From positions 22,922,501-22,986,500 of the forward strand of contig NC_068970.1 of the NCBI RefSeq assembly GCF_016808095.1: a stretch of 64,000 bases of DNA, written 5' to 3'. The notes beneath the pieces are model-generated. The model saw nothing but the letters and a program-made list of their open reading frames with translations, ran no database searches and was not told the origin of the DNA. Both the position numbers and the translations under genes were made by a program. Each line of letters begins with the position of its first letter. Within the stretch, counting starts at the first letter, position 1. This document shows positions 13,331 through 25,864 of the stretch, in pieces. This DNA comes from Vigna angularis. Its lineage: Eukaryota; Streptophyta; Magnoliopsida; Fabales; Fabaceae.

Positions 13331-14960
13331 TTTTTAGGTTTTCTCTCTACCTTCTCTCTTTATGATCACAATCTTCATCTGATTGAAGTTTAGAGACTGT
13401 AGGATTATTCATAATGAGGAGTTATACATAATCATTTGATCAAAGAGTCAAATAAAGTAAATTTTTGTTTTACCCACTTTTAGGCATTAAAGTTGTTCGG
13501 GTGCATGCGAGCCTTAGGGTGATGCATGTGACTCAAGGTTGCTCTTGATGAATCTATGTTATTCTCTAATCATGATGTTATATTTAGAACTCTAATCAAG
13601 TTTTAGGTGATCCTATGTGGTAAAGAGCTCTAGGGAGCAACAAAGTGAGAAAGGGAAATTCTCTCAAACGAGAGAAGCTAATTTTAACTAAATTTATGTT
13701 TGATTTTGGTTTTTTAAATGTCTTGTTTTGCAATTAGACAGTGATGGAATGTTAAATTGAGATGTTCGTCCTAAGATTGAATGATGAAAGGAAATGTTAA
13801 GTTATCTAAGGGTGCAAATATGCATATTATGAGTTTTACTCTTTGAGTGTATGATGAATTATTAGTGAATGTGAAATTTTGGTTGAGATTATGAGTTTGT
13901 TATGGAATTTAATATGTTTATGAATTGTGAGAAGCATGAAATGAATTTTTTGTTTAGCTAGCAGTGTTAAATTATAGGATCTTGTTGTCTGTATTATGCA
14001 GACTCACTTGACGAGCCCTATCCTCACGAACGATTACCAAAATTGAGTTTGGAAGAGAGCCAAGGGAGGCCTACTCGATCGGAGAGTAGACTCTCATTGA
14101 GCGAACGTCGAACTTGAGTTTGACAAAGTCAGGGGAAGGGGAGCTCGCTTAGTGAGTGTGTTCTTGTTAGGTGAATTATTGTGAATTTGGTTCTAGTGTT
14201 GGACTCATTTAGTGATACCTTCAATCGTTGGACGAGTGAACCTCCATGGGCTACTCACTAAGCGATTGTATGTGCTCGTCGAGTAAGTCTATATATTTCA
14301 AGGGTGTCTTATTTGAAAGGGAAATTAAGTGATGGAAGTGAATGATTCAAGGAAGTGTTCCATGGTTAATAAAATGTGATATATTGATTGAATGTTGTAA
14401 ATGAATTGTATAACCATATGGTTCCTGAGGAGGAATATGGCATGCAAAATTAGTGTTATGCATTTACTAGGGACACTCATTTGAAAATTATCTTTTTACT
14501 CTACTAGACTCTTCGACTCATGTAAAGGAGGGAGTCTAGGTGGTGAAGCGAGAAAAAGGTTCATATAATTGGTCTTGAGCTTGTTGATTCCTTTTATTTT
14601 AGTTTATAAGTGAACTCACCTTGTCATGAGAAGGAAAAACCAGGTACCATTACTAGAATCGTAACACTTGAGAATTTTATTTTACATGATAAGGCAAATA
14701 TTATAGAATCCAAGTGGATGCATAAATTTAGATAATTGAGTCTCGGTTATATGTAGGTATATGGATGAGAAATATTTTATGATATGTGGATTTTTGTTTG
14801 GCTAGCTTGGTTTGTTAGATTATTGTTATAAATTTTTATGTATATGTTTATGTATGCTTAAGTTTTTGTTAGCTTACCATCATTTGGAGTTGGTTGTTTG
14901 TGTTTCTTTTTGCAATGATCACTTATATTAGTGTGAGCATATAAGGTTATAGGTGATTGT
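13330..14960 (+). repeat. decayed copy of the long LTR family
   Basis: Shares order and wording with the LTR at 24166-27621, including a GATCACAATCTTC/GATCACAATTATG segment near the 5' part and a block of lineage words (GAGCTCGCTTAGTGAGTG, CTCATTGAGCGAACG) at 13990-14290. Highly decayed, ends not defined, no coding domain. Confidence 0.5.
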
Positions 14961-15136
14961 AACGTTAATCAGTAGGTTATAGATGATGTTTGAAATTTTG
15001 TGCTTTTATTTAATAGATATAGACATAGAAGATGATGTAGTTATTTAATTATCATGTGAAATGAATATTTGTTGGTAATTTATGTATTTTGAAAATCCTT
15101 TAAATGAAGGGAATGTAAATATACTATACTTGTATG

Positions 15137-15139
<3 letters not shown>

Positions 15140-15218
<79 letters not shown>
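15140..15218. repeat. (TA)n microsatellite
   Basis: About 38 uninterrupted TA units. The IYIYIY frames on both strands are products of this repeat and are not genes. Confidence 0.98.
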
Positions 15219-15219
<1 letters not shown>

Positions 15220-15239
15220 TTATTCATACAACTAGGTGT

Positions 15240-17263
15240 GTCTAATACTTGTAAAAATCCAAGATAGTAGAAGTATTATATTTTTTTAGTTACACGTGTA
15301 ACTTATATAATTCTACTTGATCAAGCCAAATTCAAGTTAAATACCAACACCATCAATTTCATTCAAACTTCTAGATGTAATATTAATAATTTCAAAACTA
15401 ACCATACGTCAAAATTAAAATTCAAGAACGAATTAACTTTTTTTTTTTGGAAATTGTTTGTGTTCCCAAGCAATAACTAAAGGGAGTGTAGAATGTACAA
15501 ACACTTTTAGGAACCTAAAGAAACATTATCAAATAATTTGAAAGAAAAATTAACAAATAGTTGAAAGAAAAATTTTCCTCAAGTGACAACTAGTAAATTT
15601 TTTAATTGCACATAAAATAGGATAAAATAAAAATAATTGAGTTACTAAAATTAAAAAAAAAAGACTTACTACAAATTAAATTTTGGTGTAGTAAAAAAAG
15701 ACTCACAACTCAATAATTTCTACATTATATAATAGGATGTATTTATGAACGAGATGCGAATAAATATCATATATTTTAAGAGATAGAAAAAAAGAAAGAT
15801 GTATATTAGAAAAAGAAAAAGAAAATAAAAACAAATTGACGACAAAGGCCTATAGTTTGATTGAATTATCATAAACACTTCTAATATAACCTTAATATCT
15901 ATTAACATAATTTACTATAAAACATAAGAGAATCAAGTAATTTTCTGCATTTTACTATAAATATGAGAAAAACATCTATTTATTTATTTATTTTAAAACT
16001 AAAAAAGTGAACTCTATTTATTATAATATTATGGGAGAGAAGTAAATTTTTTTTCGTATCAAAAGGTAAATCATCATAATGATATATTCATAATATATTT
16101 TATTATATGGAGTAATGTTAAATGTTTTAGCATATAATTCAATTTATTTTAAAAAAGTACATAATATGAATATAGTAAGTAAATATATATAGTAAAAGAT
16201 GCATGCGTCAATTATTAGAGACATCTTTTCTGAAAGCAAAATTGTGAGTGTTTTGTTTTCATGAATCGTCATGATTCATTATTGTCGATTTGAACGATTT
16301 ATAAATGGTTTTTTTTGTAAATTATATGTTATTTGGTTCGATTTCAGTGACATGACTGAAACGGCCATGGTTTTCACCTGTAGCAGTCAAAAGAAAGTTT
16401 GGTCCACAAATGTCTTAAATAATAATAAATATGTATTCAGTATTCTTTAATGATATAGATCAGTCTTTGAAATTTTCAGAGTTGACTTCTCCAGAATGAA
16501 AAAGAAAAATATACTATTACAAAATCAATATATATTAATTTACAAAATAAATTTAAATTATAACCAATATATCCTTAATTTATATAGTCATGTTATTGGT
16601 ATAATAAATGTAATCATTTAAGAAAGTTTCAAGTTATATCCTGATAACAAAATAAAAGATTGAGATACTTAAGATTTTCTAGAAATGTTAATCACGTTTC
16701 TTTGCATCCCCAATAACACAAAAAACAAAGAAAACTTTAATTTTTCATTTTTCTCACATTTAATTTGTGTGAATATATACAAAAAGAATAGGCTACTTTA
16801 TCTTTTCAGTTTTATTTTTACGATTGATTTTGGTCTTTTATTTTCAAAATAAAAATTGTTAGTGTTTTCTTATTTATTCCGGGATAACTTTGAAACGTTT
16901 TTTTTATTCATTTTATAGAGAAAATTTATTGACTTAAATTCATTTGTACAATGTAACATAGTAGAATACGTGAATTTTGAATATTTTATTATTAAAATGT
17001 GAAGTTTAAAATAAAAGAATTTATTATTTGAGATTTAATTTAAAAAATTATTATTTGTTTAAAAATTTTCATTTTTTTTTTATTTTTTACTTATTTCTAA
17101 ATCTTTTAAATGATGTATTCATTTATTTGAATATCAGACTTTTGTTATAAAAATCCTGACATATAGTATAGTAATTTAGCCTATTAGAAATTTCATTTAA
17201 GTTCATTTCTATTTTTTTTAATTAAATTGTGAAAGTTTTACATTTATGAATATAATGTTATTG
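15240..17263. other. intergenic DNA, nothing recognised
   Basis: AT-rich. A short imperfect palindrome ATGAATCGTCATGATTCAT lies near 16260. No gene or bounded element seen. Confidence 0.5.
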
Positions 17264-19362
17264 TGTAACATCCCGATTATATAATGACCAATATTATATA
17301 ATAAAGACGTTAACATCCAAATATAGAGAATAGTCGGAGTATGACGTGTAATTAAATGTGAAATTACAGTCATCCAGAAATAAAAGAAACAAAAATTTTA
17401 AACTTGAACAGTTGAAAGGATTAAACACTACAAGTGTTCAATCAGGAAATTCTAAGAAGACTACTTCGCAACATCAGTAACCTTCAGCTCTTGCTCCAAG
17501 GGAATCTCCGCGACAACATCTGCTCCCATCCAAGTGGATGATCATCGCCAAAGAAACATACCCAAACAGCACACAACACAGACAATGCAAGGGTGAGCTA
17601 ACATGCAATAAATCATTTATAAAACATGCATAATTACTTCAGTACAAACTTCATATAATAATTAAGTCAGACACCCTCATACCATCGTACCACAATTCCT
17701 ATTGGACACTCGTCCCACAGTACCCAATAGACACTCATCCGGATGATACGTTGATGAGCGGTCACGGGAGGTTATGCACTTGTAATGACTTCTACTTTTT
17801 CTTACAATTACACTTCCAAAATACTTCATACCATTCACAAGGTTAGTCCCCTCACTATGTCCAAAACCGGCACATAGACCAGGACCTCCTGCTCCTCTCA
17901 CCACATAATTCATCCTTCTCTACTTGAGACTGGATGATTATTAGAGTATCAGGATAACCTCCGACTACAGGACCCTCAACATCAACATATACACTAATAC
18001 CATAACATCACATAATCTCTCCAGGAGATTCATACCATACTCATATTCTTCAACTCACATTATACCATTACAAAATCTCCCCATAATACTCATATCATGA
18101 TCAGATACATAAATTCAATTGCAATATAATAAAATACGATCATTACAATTATAAATAATCAGAAACTACCATATTACCACAGTAAACCCAACATATCTCT
18201 TCCATTCACATAAATCACATCACAGTATATATATTCCACATGCATAAAAATCTGTTAAGCAAACAACATTAATCAATCCAAAACACATTACTAAACCGTA
18301 ACAGTCTCAAGAGAACCACTAAACAACACAAATTCCCGTAACTCATACTTAGACAAAGAAAATGGCTTTGAAACCATCACCAACAGTCCCGGAAGGTTCC
18401 AAAACCTCCAAAACGACTTAAGAAACGTCCAAAACGGACAACCGGAACCCCAAAAACTATCAAAAACAAAGACAAAGCCACTTTCTACGAACAACTCGCG
18501 CCCGGGCGCGAGATGAGGGGCGCTGGGCGCGATTTTTCCCGAGAGTCTCGCGCCGGGGCGCCACTGGGGGCGCCGGGCGCGAACCAGAAGTCGTTCAACC
18601 CCATACCAATTGACAGCAACCATTTTGCACCTGTTTTGATCACTTTGATGACTCTAACAAGTCACAAATGACTTACCTAAGATATCCCAATAGCCCAAAT
18701 GTACTCAAAATCCTTACTTCCCAAAATCACTACCTCACTTCCTCTCAAAGTGACCCAAAACTCTATCAGCTTGTTCAAAACAGTGTATACTTTCCTTACC
18801 TTTCACTTGATCACCCCTCAAACAAAATACATACATCAACATACCAATCTCAAATATCATCTCAGTCCAACCACATCCACAGTCACAAATTTCCAGCATA
18901 CAGTTCATTTAAAAATCAACACATGTATTGCTCATACAACCCATAAAAAGATCTAGCTCCCCTTACCTGGTTTTCTCCAAGCACAACCATCCTACAGCCA
19001 AGAACTCTGCCCTGATCAGAACGACGAAAACGTTCGGTTGAAATGAAGCCCTCTACTCCGCGGAGGCCATGGTAGCATCAGAATTGAATTCCTATGGTTC
19101 CAGGTGCTGGAAATCTAGAGAGAAGTCAGGAAGTATTTGTTGAAGTTTTAGAGAGAGGAAATGGTTTTGGAGAAAAATCACACCCACACAATTATTTCAA
19201 AAGAAGCCAAAAATGACAATTGCTGCTCTCCATTTGCCAAATACAATAATTAACTTCTTCCTATGGGCGGCTGATGCTTCCAAGCAATAATTGTGCTTCT
19301 TAAAAATTCAATAATTAAAGAACCCCATCTTTTAAAAACATATAAATATATAGGATCTTACA
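17264..19362 (-). mobile_element. solo LTR of a long-LTR retrotransposon, 2.1 kb
   Basis: Begins TGTAACATCCCGATTAT and ends GGATCTTACA, so the ends form the inverted pair TGTAA/TTACA. A perfect 5-bp target duplication TATTG flanks it (17259-17263 and 19363-19367). There are no internal gag-pol sequences, so this is a solo LTR left by recombination between two LTRs. By comparison with the 24166 copy it is oriented on the minus strand: its 17690-17970 part matches, inverted, 25630-25770. The open frames inside it (17677-17913, 18291-18623, 18668-18956) are not conserved between copies and are rejected as genes. The superfamily is not shown; the length would fit Gypsy. Confidence 0.9.
18488..18592. 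repeat. GC-rich palindromic word cluster inside the solo LTR
   Basis: An island of very high GC in an AT-rich setting. It includes a perfect 18-bp palindrome CTCGCGCCCGGGCGCGAG (18495-18512) and several diverged variants of GCGCCNNGGCGC. The equivalent place in the other family copies carries CTCGTTGGGCGAG-type words. Confidence 0.8.
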
Positions 19363-19977
19363 TATTGCATGTGACTTATTAGGGTTCAATATAAACTTTT
19401 ATTGGTACAATATCGTTGGGATATATTGAGATCAATGACCCTGATCTAAGTTTTTTTCGTAAAAGTATTAGATCTTGTGAGTATTAAAAACTCTTTGAGT
19501 TATTTTAGAGTAACTAAAATTAGTTATTTTCTAATAGGTATTTCAAGTTAGATCATCTCATTGTAACATTGATGGGTCACCAGGCCTCGTTTGAATTGTT
19601 TGAATGAATTTTGATGTTTGTTTGATTTTGTTAGAAACATTTAATATAATTTTAAAAATAATTAAATAAATAAATAATTCTATTGTTGCTAATATTTTTA
19701 TGAATTATTAATTTTATAAATAAATATTATTTATGGGTTAATGATTTTAACTTTACAAATTATGTTATTTAATAATATTTATTATAATTTAGTCTGTTGA
19801 TATTTTGTACTTATAAATATTACTTTTTTGGGAGAAATATACAACAGAAACAATAACTATATTTCACGTCTTTAGTTTTATACTGTTGTTTAAAACATTG
19901 ATGTTCTTAAAGTTTAGAGATTCTTTGTTATACTCTATCTTACAAATTGTTGACATTGGAGAGAACAAATACTTTTT
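19363..19977. other. intergenic DNA, nothing recognised
   Basis: AT-rich spacer between the solo LTR and the next MULE. No exon or repeat boundary seen. Confidence 0.5.
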
Positions 19978-21017
19978 GGTTTAATGTCTCTTAAGTCATT
20001 ATTTTTGTCTAAAATTTCAAGTTTTTATTTTTTTATAAAATTTCAAATAGGTTCTTTTTTCTTCGACGTTTCAATTGGGTTCTTATTTTTGTAAAATTGA
20101 ATCAAATAGAAACTTTACATTAAATTGAGAAGACGCCGTTAAGAAGGATGTTACGTGACATGCTGATAGTATAGTTTTAAATGACGTGGCCGATAACATC
20201 CTTGACACATCATCATCTCTTCCAAATAGTAGAAACCCTAATTTCATCATCTCACCATGTCGCGTCGCCGCAAGGCCGCCACTACTGAAAAGCTACCGCC
20301 GCAAAGTCACGCAACCACTCTCCACGACCAGTTCCCATGGAGGCGCGAGAGGAGATCACGATGAAGATGACTGAACTGCGATGGAGGTTGAAGCTCTGTG
20401 CGTCTATGGAGTTCGCGATTTCTAGTGAAATTGATTTAGGGTTCCCTACTGTTTCTGTTTTTTTTTTTGCGTTTCAGGTTAACGATGAAGACGCGAGAAT
20501 GGAGATGCTTCCATGGTTGACGTCCTGCCCTCGCGGTGGTAATTTAAACAGCGTTGCTACGGCGCGAAAAGGAAGCTCTCGGTGGCGGTGCAAAAGAAGA
20601 TGGAACTCGCGAGATGGTGGGTTTTCCCTATTTTTGTTTTGGAATTCTTCTTCTCTGCAGGTTGCGCGAAGGAGATACACGAGGATGATGGTGGCAGGCT
20701 ATGGAGTGTGGTGCGATGAAGATGACTCAAATGGTGACTGGTCGTGGAGTGTGGCTGTGCGACTCTGCGGTGGCAGTTTCCGACAGTGGCGGCCGTGCGA
20801 CGATGTGACATTGTGAGATGATGAAATTAAGGTTTCTACTGCTTGGAGGAGATAATGATATGTTAAGGGTGTTAACGGCCACGTCATTTAAAACTATACT
20901 GTCAGCATGCCACGTAACATCCTCCTTAACTGCGTCTTCTCAATATGACGGAAAGTCTTTATTTGATTCAATTTTACAAATCTGGACAAAAATAGGGACC
21001 TTAAAAGATATTAAACC
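19978..21017. mobile_element. non-autonomous MULE carrying foreign GC-rich sequence
   Basis: Ends GGTTTAATGTC and GATATTAAACC head long inverted repeats of roughly 190-250 bp that share GAGAAGACGCNGTTAAG, GGATGTTACGTG and TTTTAAATGACGTGGCCG. A perfect 9-bp target duplication ATACTTTTT flanks the element (19969-19977, 21018-21026), as expected for Mutator-like elements. The 650-bp interior (about 20200-20860) is much richer in GC than its surroundings and is open in several frames (for example 20337-20816, 159 codons, plus). It contains a T-rich tract ending in GCGTTTCAG, like an intron 3' end. There is no transposase. The interior is probably captured host-gene sequence (Pack-MULE), but I cannot identify the donor. 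Confidence 0.85.
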
Positions 21018-21199
21018 ATACTTTTTCTACTTCTTTCCTTTTTATTTTATATCCTTATTTTTTTTTATTAAAATTGTTTGTCTTTATCAATTTTCATCTT
21101 TGTTTTATTATTATTATTATTATTTGATTATATTTTTTTCTAACAAATTTTTTAATGCCAAAATGAGATGTTTTGAATTAAATGTTTTAGTGTGATTGA

Positions 21200-22080
21200 G
21201 TAGTGAATTAAGCATGATATATTAGCTTAGCAAGTTGGCTTAGCGGGATAACATAACTAAATATAATAAGTAGTAGTATGAGATACATATAAACAATACT
21301 AGTTGAAACTAATTTGATAAACTATTATATTTGTCTAAGTTTTTTTTAATTATGCATACTTGTTGACCATTCATTAATTGAGAAAGATTCAAGTTTTAAA
21401 AATATAAAGAGTTCAAATAATTTTATTTGTTGAGCAAGCCTTTAAATAAGGTAGGTTAGTAGAGTTTGGTAGTTGGGTGAATTTGGTCTGGGTCAATCCA
21501 TTTGTTAAATGAAATTCTTTTAATTAAAATTTCGATAACTTAAAAGAGATTGGTCGTTGGATAAGTCAAATTTCGATGGATAAATACACCTTTAGAGGTG
21601 TCTTGTTAGACGAGCCTTTTATAATAGAACTCCTAGAGTTATCTTGTTAGATGAGTTGGTAAGCTCGTTGAGCGAAAATGTATGTTTTCAGCAAGTGAAA
21701 TCAGTGTTTTGTATTTCTAAAATTTGGTTTAAATGCTTTAACTCTAGTGAATGAGGAATTGTATGATATTGTTGTTTTAAAAGTGGTTAACTAAATTGAA
21801 GTTGAGAATGATTTGATATAAGAATTTGTGTGAAAGATAGTGATTATTTGTTGATATGTGATATTTGGTACGATATGGACAAAGTTATTTTTAAGGATGA
21901 AGTACTATGTAAGATGCTGTAGGTTGTGTATTGAATGTAAATTTCCAAAATAGATTATTCTAACTCTATTAATATTAGATTCACATAAAGAATATTAGGT
22001 GGTGAGAGTCGATAAATATTTATGTGACTTAGTTATGTTATGAAAAAGAATTGTGTCCAGTAGGTCACAAGAAATTTACA
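21200..22080 (+). repeat. decayed copy of the long LTR family
   Basis: Contains CTTGTTAGACGAG, AAGCTCGTTGAGCG and similar words in the order seen in the other copies. No ends, target duplication or coding domain were found. Confidence 0.4.
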
Positions 22081-22646
22081 TGTAATATAATATCTTAGTT
22101 TTCTAAGATATAGTTTTGTGTGAAAGTGAAAAACAAATACTTAATTCAACATACGAATTTTCTGAAAATATATTCAATTCTCTATAATAATGTAATTACT
22201 ATAAAAAAATTATACTATAAAAATTAATTTAATAGTATTTTTATTTTAGTCATTATTATAACAATAATTCTTTTCCTATGATAAGAAAGAAGTGAATATA
22301 TAGGCATAATTATGCTTATGTGCTTTCACTAAACAGTGTTAGCTAGGTATAAAAAATTGATATTTAATGCAAAATAATACTAATATTTAACACGAACATT
22401 GTTTTTATTTGTGACTAATTTGAAGTTCCTTTAGTTTGTTCCAAATTTTAATATTTATAATAGATAGCGTGTAATAATAATAATAATAATAAATATAAAT
22501 GAAAGCGACTTGAATAAAAATGAAAACGAACGACAGAGCAGAAGACAGCGATGAATTCATAAACCATCGACCACCGGCACATGCCTTATTTAATACACAA
22601 GACTTTTTAGAAATTAAAAACATAACTTTTCTATAAATTAAAATTA

Positions 22647-22692
<46 letters not shown>

Positions 22693-22889
22693 TTAATTTT
22701 AAATGGTCCTCTTATATAATTATTCTATTTTAATTAATTTATCCATATCTGTATATCTTTTTATTAATTGAAATTCATTGATATTTACATAGATAGTTAA
22801 AATCCTACTGAAATGTTTAACTCAAAATTGTACAATTAAAAGTTAATTTACTTATCATACAATTAAATATTTCGACCACTTTTTGTATT
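22081..22889. other. AT-rich intergenic DNA with a (TA)n tract
   Basis: Holds a (TA)n microsatellite at about 22656-22688 and an (AAT)n run near 22472. Nothing else recognised. Confidence 0.6.
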
Positions 22890-23264
22890 TTAAAACTCGT
22901 CTGTAAATGAGTCGAGTGATGTATCATACTACTTTTGTAAGTATTCATTCTTCGTAAAATTAAAATATAATTTATATTTTGTTAAGTTAAATTTAATTAA
23001 AATTAAAATATAATTTATATTTTATTTGATTAAATTAAATTAAAATTAAAATTTAATTTATATTATAGTTTATATTTTTTGTAGTTTTATTTTAAAAGTT
23101 TAGAAAATATTTTTTTTTTAATATTCGTTGATATCTACGGATATCTACGTATTTTTAAAATTAACAAATATCTTATGGGTAACAAATGAATTTTTTTTGT
23201 TGTGCGTTGAGTAGTGCGTAGACATTATCCGTGTTCGACCCATCCCAACTTGTTACCATCTCTA
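22890..23264. mobile_element. truncated relative of the 10639 MITE
   Basis: The AT-only centre is followed by ATATCTACGGATATCTACG and ends in TTGTTACCATCTCTA, which mirrors the TAGGGATGACAA terminus of the 10639 element. The left end is missing or too diverged to place. Confidence 0.45.
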
Positions 23265-23281
23265 ATTATATATTATATGTA

Positions 23282-23944
23282 TAGCTATCAAAACGGGTAA
23301 TCCGACTCAACCCGACCCGGTCCACTAAGGGTTGGTCACTTAGTGAGTCAACCTAACTCGGCTCATTTATTAGTGAGCTGAAAAAATTCGAACCCAACCT
23401 GATCCACCACGGGTTGGAGGGTTAAACGGGTTGACTCACTAACTCACTTAATTATAAGTTTTTTTTAAATAAGAAAAATTATAATTTTTTAAAATTCAAA
23501 TATAAATAAATTTCACCCTAAAATGATGACAATTCAAAATAAAAAAATATTATACAATCCAAGCGTAATTAAAAAACAAGCACAAAAGGCGTACAAATAA
23601 GTTTTGAATATTGATAATTTTTGTATCACTTGTCCATTTATAATATTAGAGTCTTGAATAGATAAATCTATAATATTTCTCTCTCTTGAAACATCTTTTT
23701 TTATCCCTATTTACAATATTATAAAAAAATGTTGACTAATAATATTGAAACACCAAATAATAAATAATTAAATTAGATTAGGTGGGTTGGTGAGCCAACT
23801 CGGCTCACCACGGGTTCAACCTGGGTGAGCCGGGTTGAAAACTAACCCGCATAAGAAAATTTCATTTTTTTTCAAACCCAACCTGACTAAAACTCGTGGT
23901 GAGTCGGGTTGGCTCGCGGGTTACAACCCATTTTGACAACACTA
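23282..23944. mobile_element. hAT-type non-autonomous element, 663 bp
   Basis: Termini TAGCTATCAAAACGGGT and CCCATTTTGACAACACTA form an inverted pair. Arms of about 170 bp carry ACCCGACCCGG, CCACGGGTT and GTGAGCC words. Family and interior match the element at 55923-56848 in opposite orientation (both hold CTCTCTTGAAACATCTT or its complement). The flanks ATTATATGT and ATTATACGT suggest a decayed target duplication with a 1-bp shift. No transposase frame. Confidence 0.8.
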
Positions 23945-25864
23945 ATTATACGTGAGTAAAGGATGATACATGTAGAAGGGTTGAGGAATAGTGAGACTAT
24001 TGATGAATGATTAGAGTATAATTATTACGTAGGTACATAATTTTTGTAATATATAACTCCTCCGTCAATTGAAAATTTTTATATATTTTGATAATTTTCT
24101 TAAGTTTCAAGAAAGATTATCAGATACATATTGTATACTTATGTGTTTGGTTTATTGTTTAAAATTGTAATGACTCAGTTAATAGTATAAATATGTTAAA
24201 TTGAGATCGTGCATAGGAATCCTTTATTGCATGTGTTATCTACTTCTCTTTCCTAGTTCCTAGTTGATGAGAGGTTCTAAGGATTCTCTTTGATCACAAT
24301 TATGTGTTTTGTAGGCATTTCTAGAATTTCTTAAGCTTGAAGTAAGGTTGGTGAGTTGTGTAGAGCTGTAGTAGTTCCTTTTAAGGTAAGAGAAACTAGT
24401 GATCTCTTTTATTTTGAGTTATGAAGTATGAAATGATAGTTATTGGTATGTGAGTTGAATGTATATTGATTTGTATGCTTGAAATGAGTGTGTTAGTAGT
24501 AAATGTGTTTGAATAACTGAATTTGGTTGAATGATTATGGTTAAACGTGATTATTGACTTAAATGTTGTTGTTGTAAAGTTGATGGTGATGAATTGGTTA
24601 ATGTCTTGAAAAGAAATGTTAGGGGCTGAGTTATGTACTATTTTGGTCTAAAGTGGAGGTTTTGATAGGTGATTTTGAGAAGGGTATAAAGGGGTAAACA
24701 ATAATGTGGGACATATTGTAAAGTCAATTAGAACTTGTTGATAGCTTGAGTTGATAAAAATATGATATAGAAGTGAGTAAGAGTCAAGAGGTGGTTTAGG
24801 AAGGTTTTTAGGTTGAATTTAGGGGTTTAGGAAAGTGAGATTTTGATTTGGTAGGGTTTGAGTGTTTGAAGTCTGTCTTTGAGTCATTTATGACTTATTC
24901 AGACCCCTAAGTGGTTTAATTATGAGCTAAAACTTGTAGAATTGAATTATGATCTCTAAAGTGGGGCTTTGGTTGAATTGAGTTGGAATCTTGTTGTAAA
25001 ATGAATTACAAACTAATTTAAGTTGGTTATGCACTTTTATTTTTTAGCTTTGAATCTCATCTAAAAGAGGTAGAAGTTGGTAAAAGTGCATAGTGTAGGC
25101 CATGAGCGGTTGAGTGGTGCAAATTTTGAAGATTTTGATGCTGCAGAATTATGCAAAGTGGCTGGGCGAGCAAGGAGAGCTCGTTGGGCGAGTATCTGAG
25201 GGTTTTGGTAGTGGATTTCAGTGGCTAGGCGAGCTTGCTCGTTGGGCTTGTAGAGCTCACTATTTTGGCTCTCGTTGGACGAGTTTTAAGGGGTTTTGGT
25301 AGTGAGTTTTAAGGACTGGGCAAACTCTCTCGCTGAGCTAGAGAGGCTCCCTATTTGGGCTCTCGTTGGGCAAGTGGGTTGTGTTCCCTGAACGAGCTTG
25401 TGCTTGTTGGGTGCCACTATTTAAGTGTTGAGCAAGTGAGTTGGGGTTATTTAGTTGGTTTGTTTTCCATTTCTCTTATGTGTTTTGATTTATATGGTGT
25501 GATAATTTATCTCATCTCACTAATATGGTTGGGAATATATGATGGTATGAAATTTAGGTTGTAAGTTTTAAGGAGAATTCTTCATGACTATATCAAGTGT
25601 TGTTGGTATAAATGTATGAAGCTCTGATATGGGGTTATCCTGACACTCTAGTGATCATTTATGCTCAAATAGAGAGAGGTGAGTCATGTCGTGATAGTAG
25701 TAGGAGGTCTTAGCCTGGGGGTCTTTCTCTTTTTGGCAAAGGGTGTTTCAGCGGACTAACCTTGTGCGAGCGAGTCAGTTATTCCACTATACAAGTGCAT
25801 AACCCGCCATGGCTTGACATTTATACTATATTTGGATGGTCAAGTCTAGGTCTATGACATGATA

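Noticed and set aside
15045..15267. Open frames of alternating Ile-Tyr on both strands (also 37386-37583)
   Set aside because: Pure translation of (TA)n microsatellites.
17677..17913. 78-codon minus-strand frame
   Set aside because: Inside the solo LTR; the homologous part of the 24166 copy is not open.
18291..18623. 110-codon minus-strand frame through the GC-rich island
   Set aside because: Lies inside the solo LTR, is not kept in other family copies and has no known domain.
20337..20816. 159-codon plus-strand frame, longest in the repeat region
   Set aside because: Inside a Pack-MULE, overlapped by open frames on the other strand; GC-rich sequence with few stops. Kept only as probable captured sequence.
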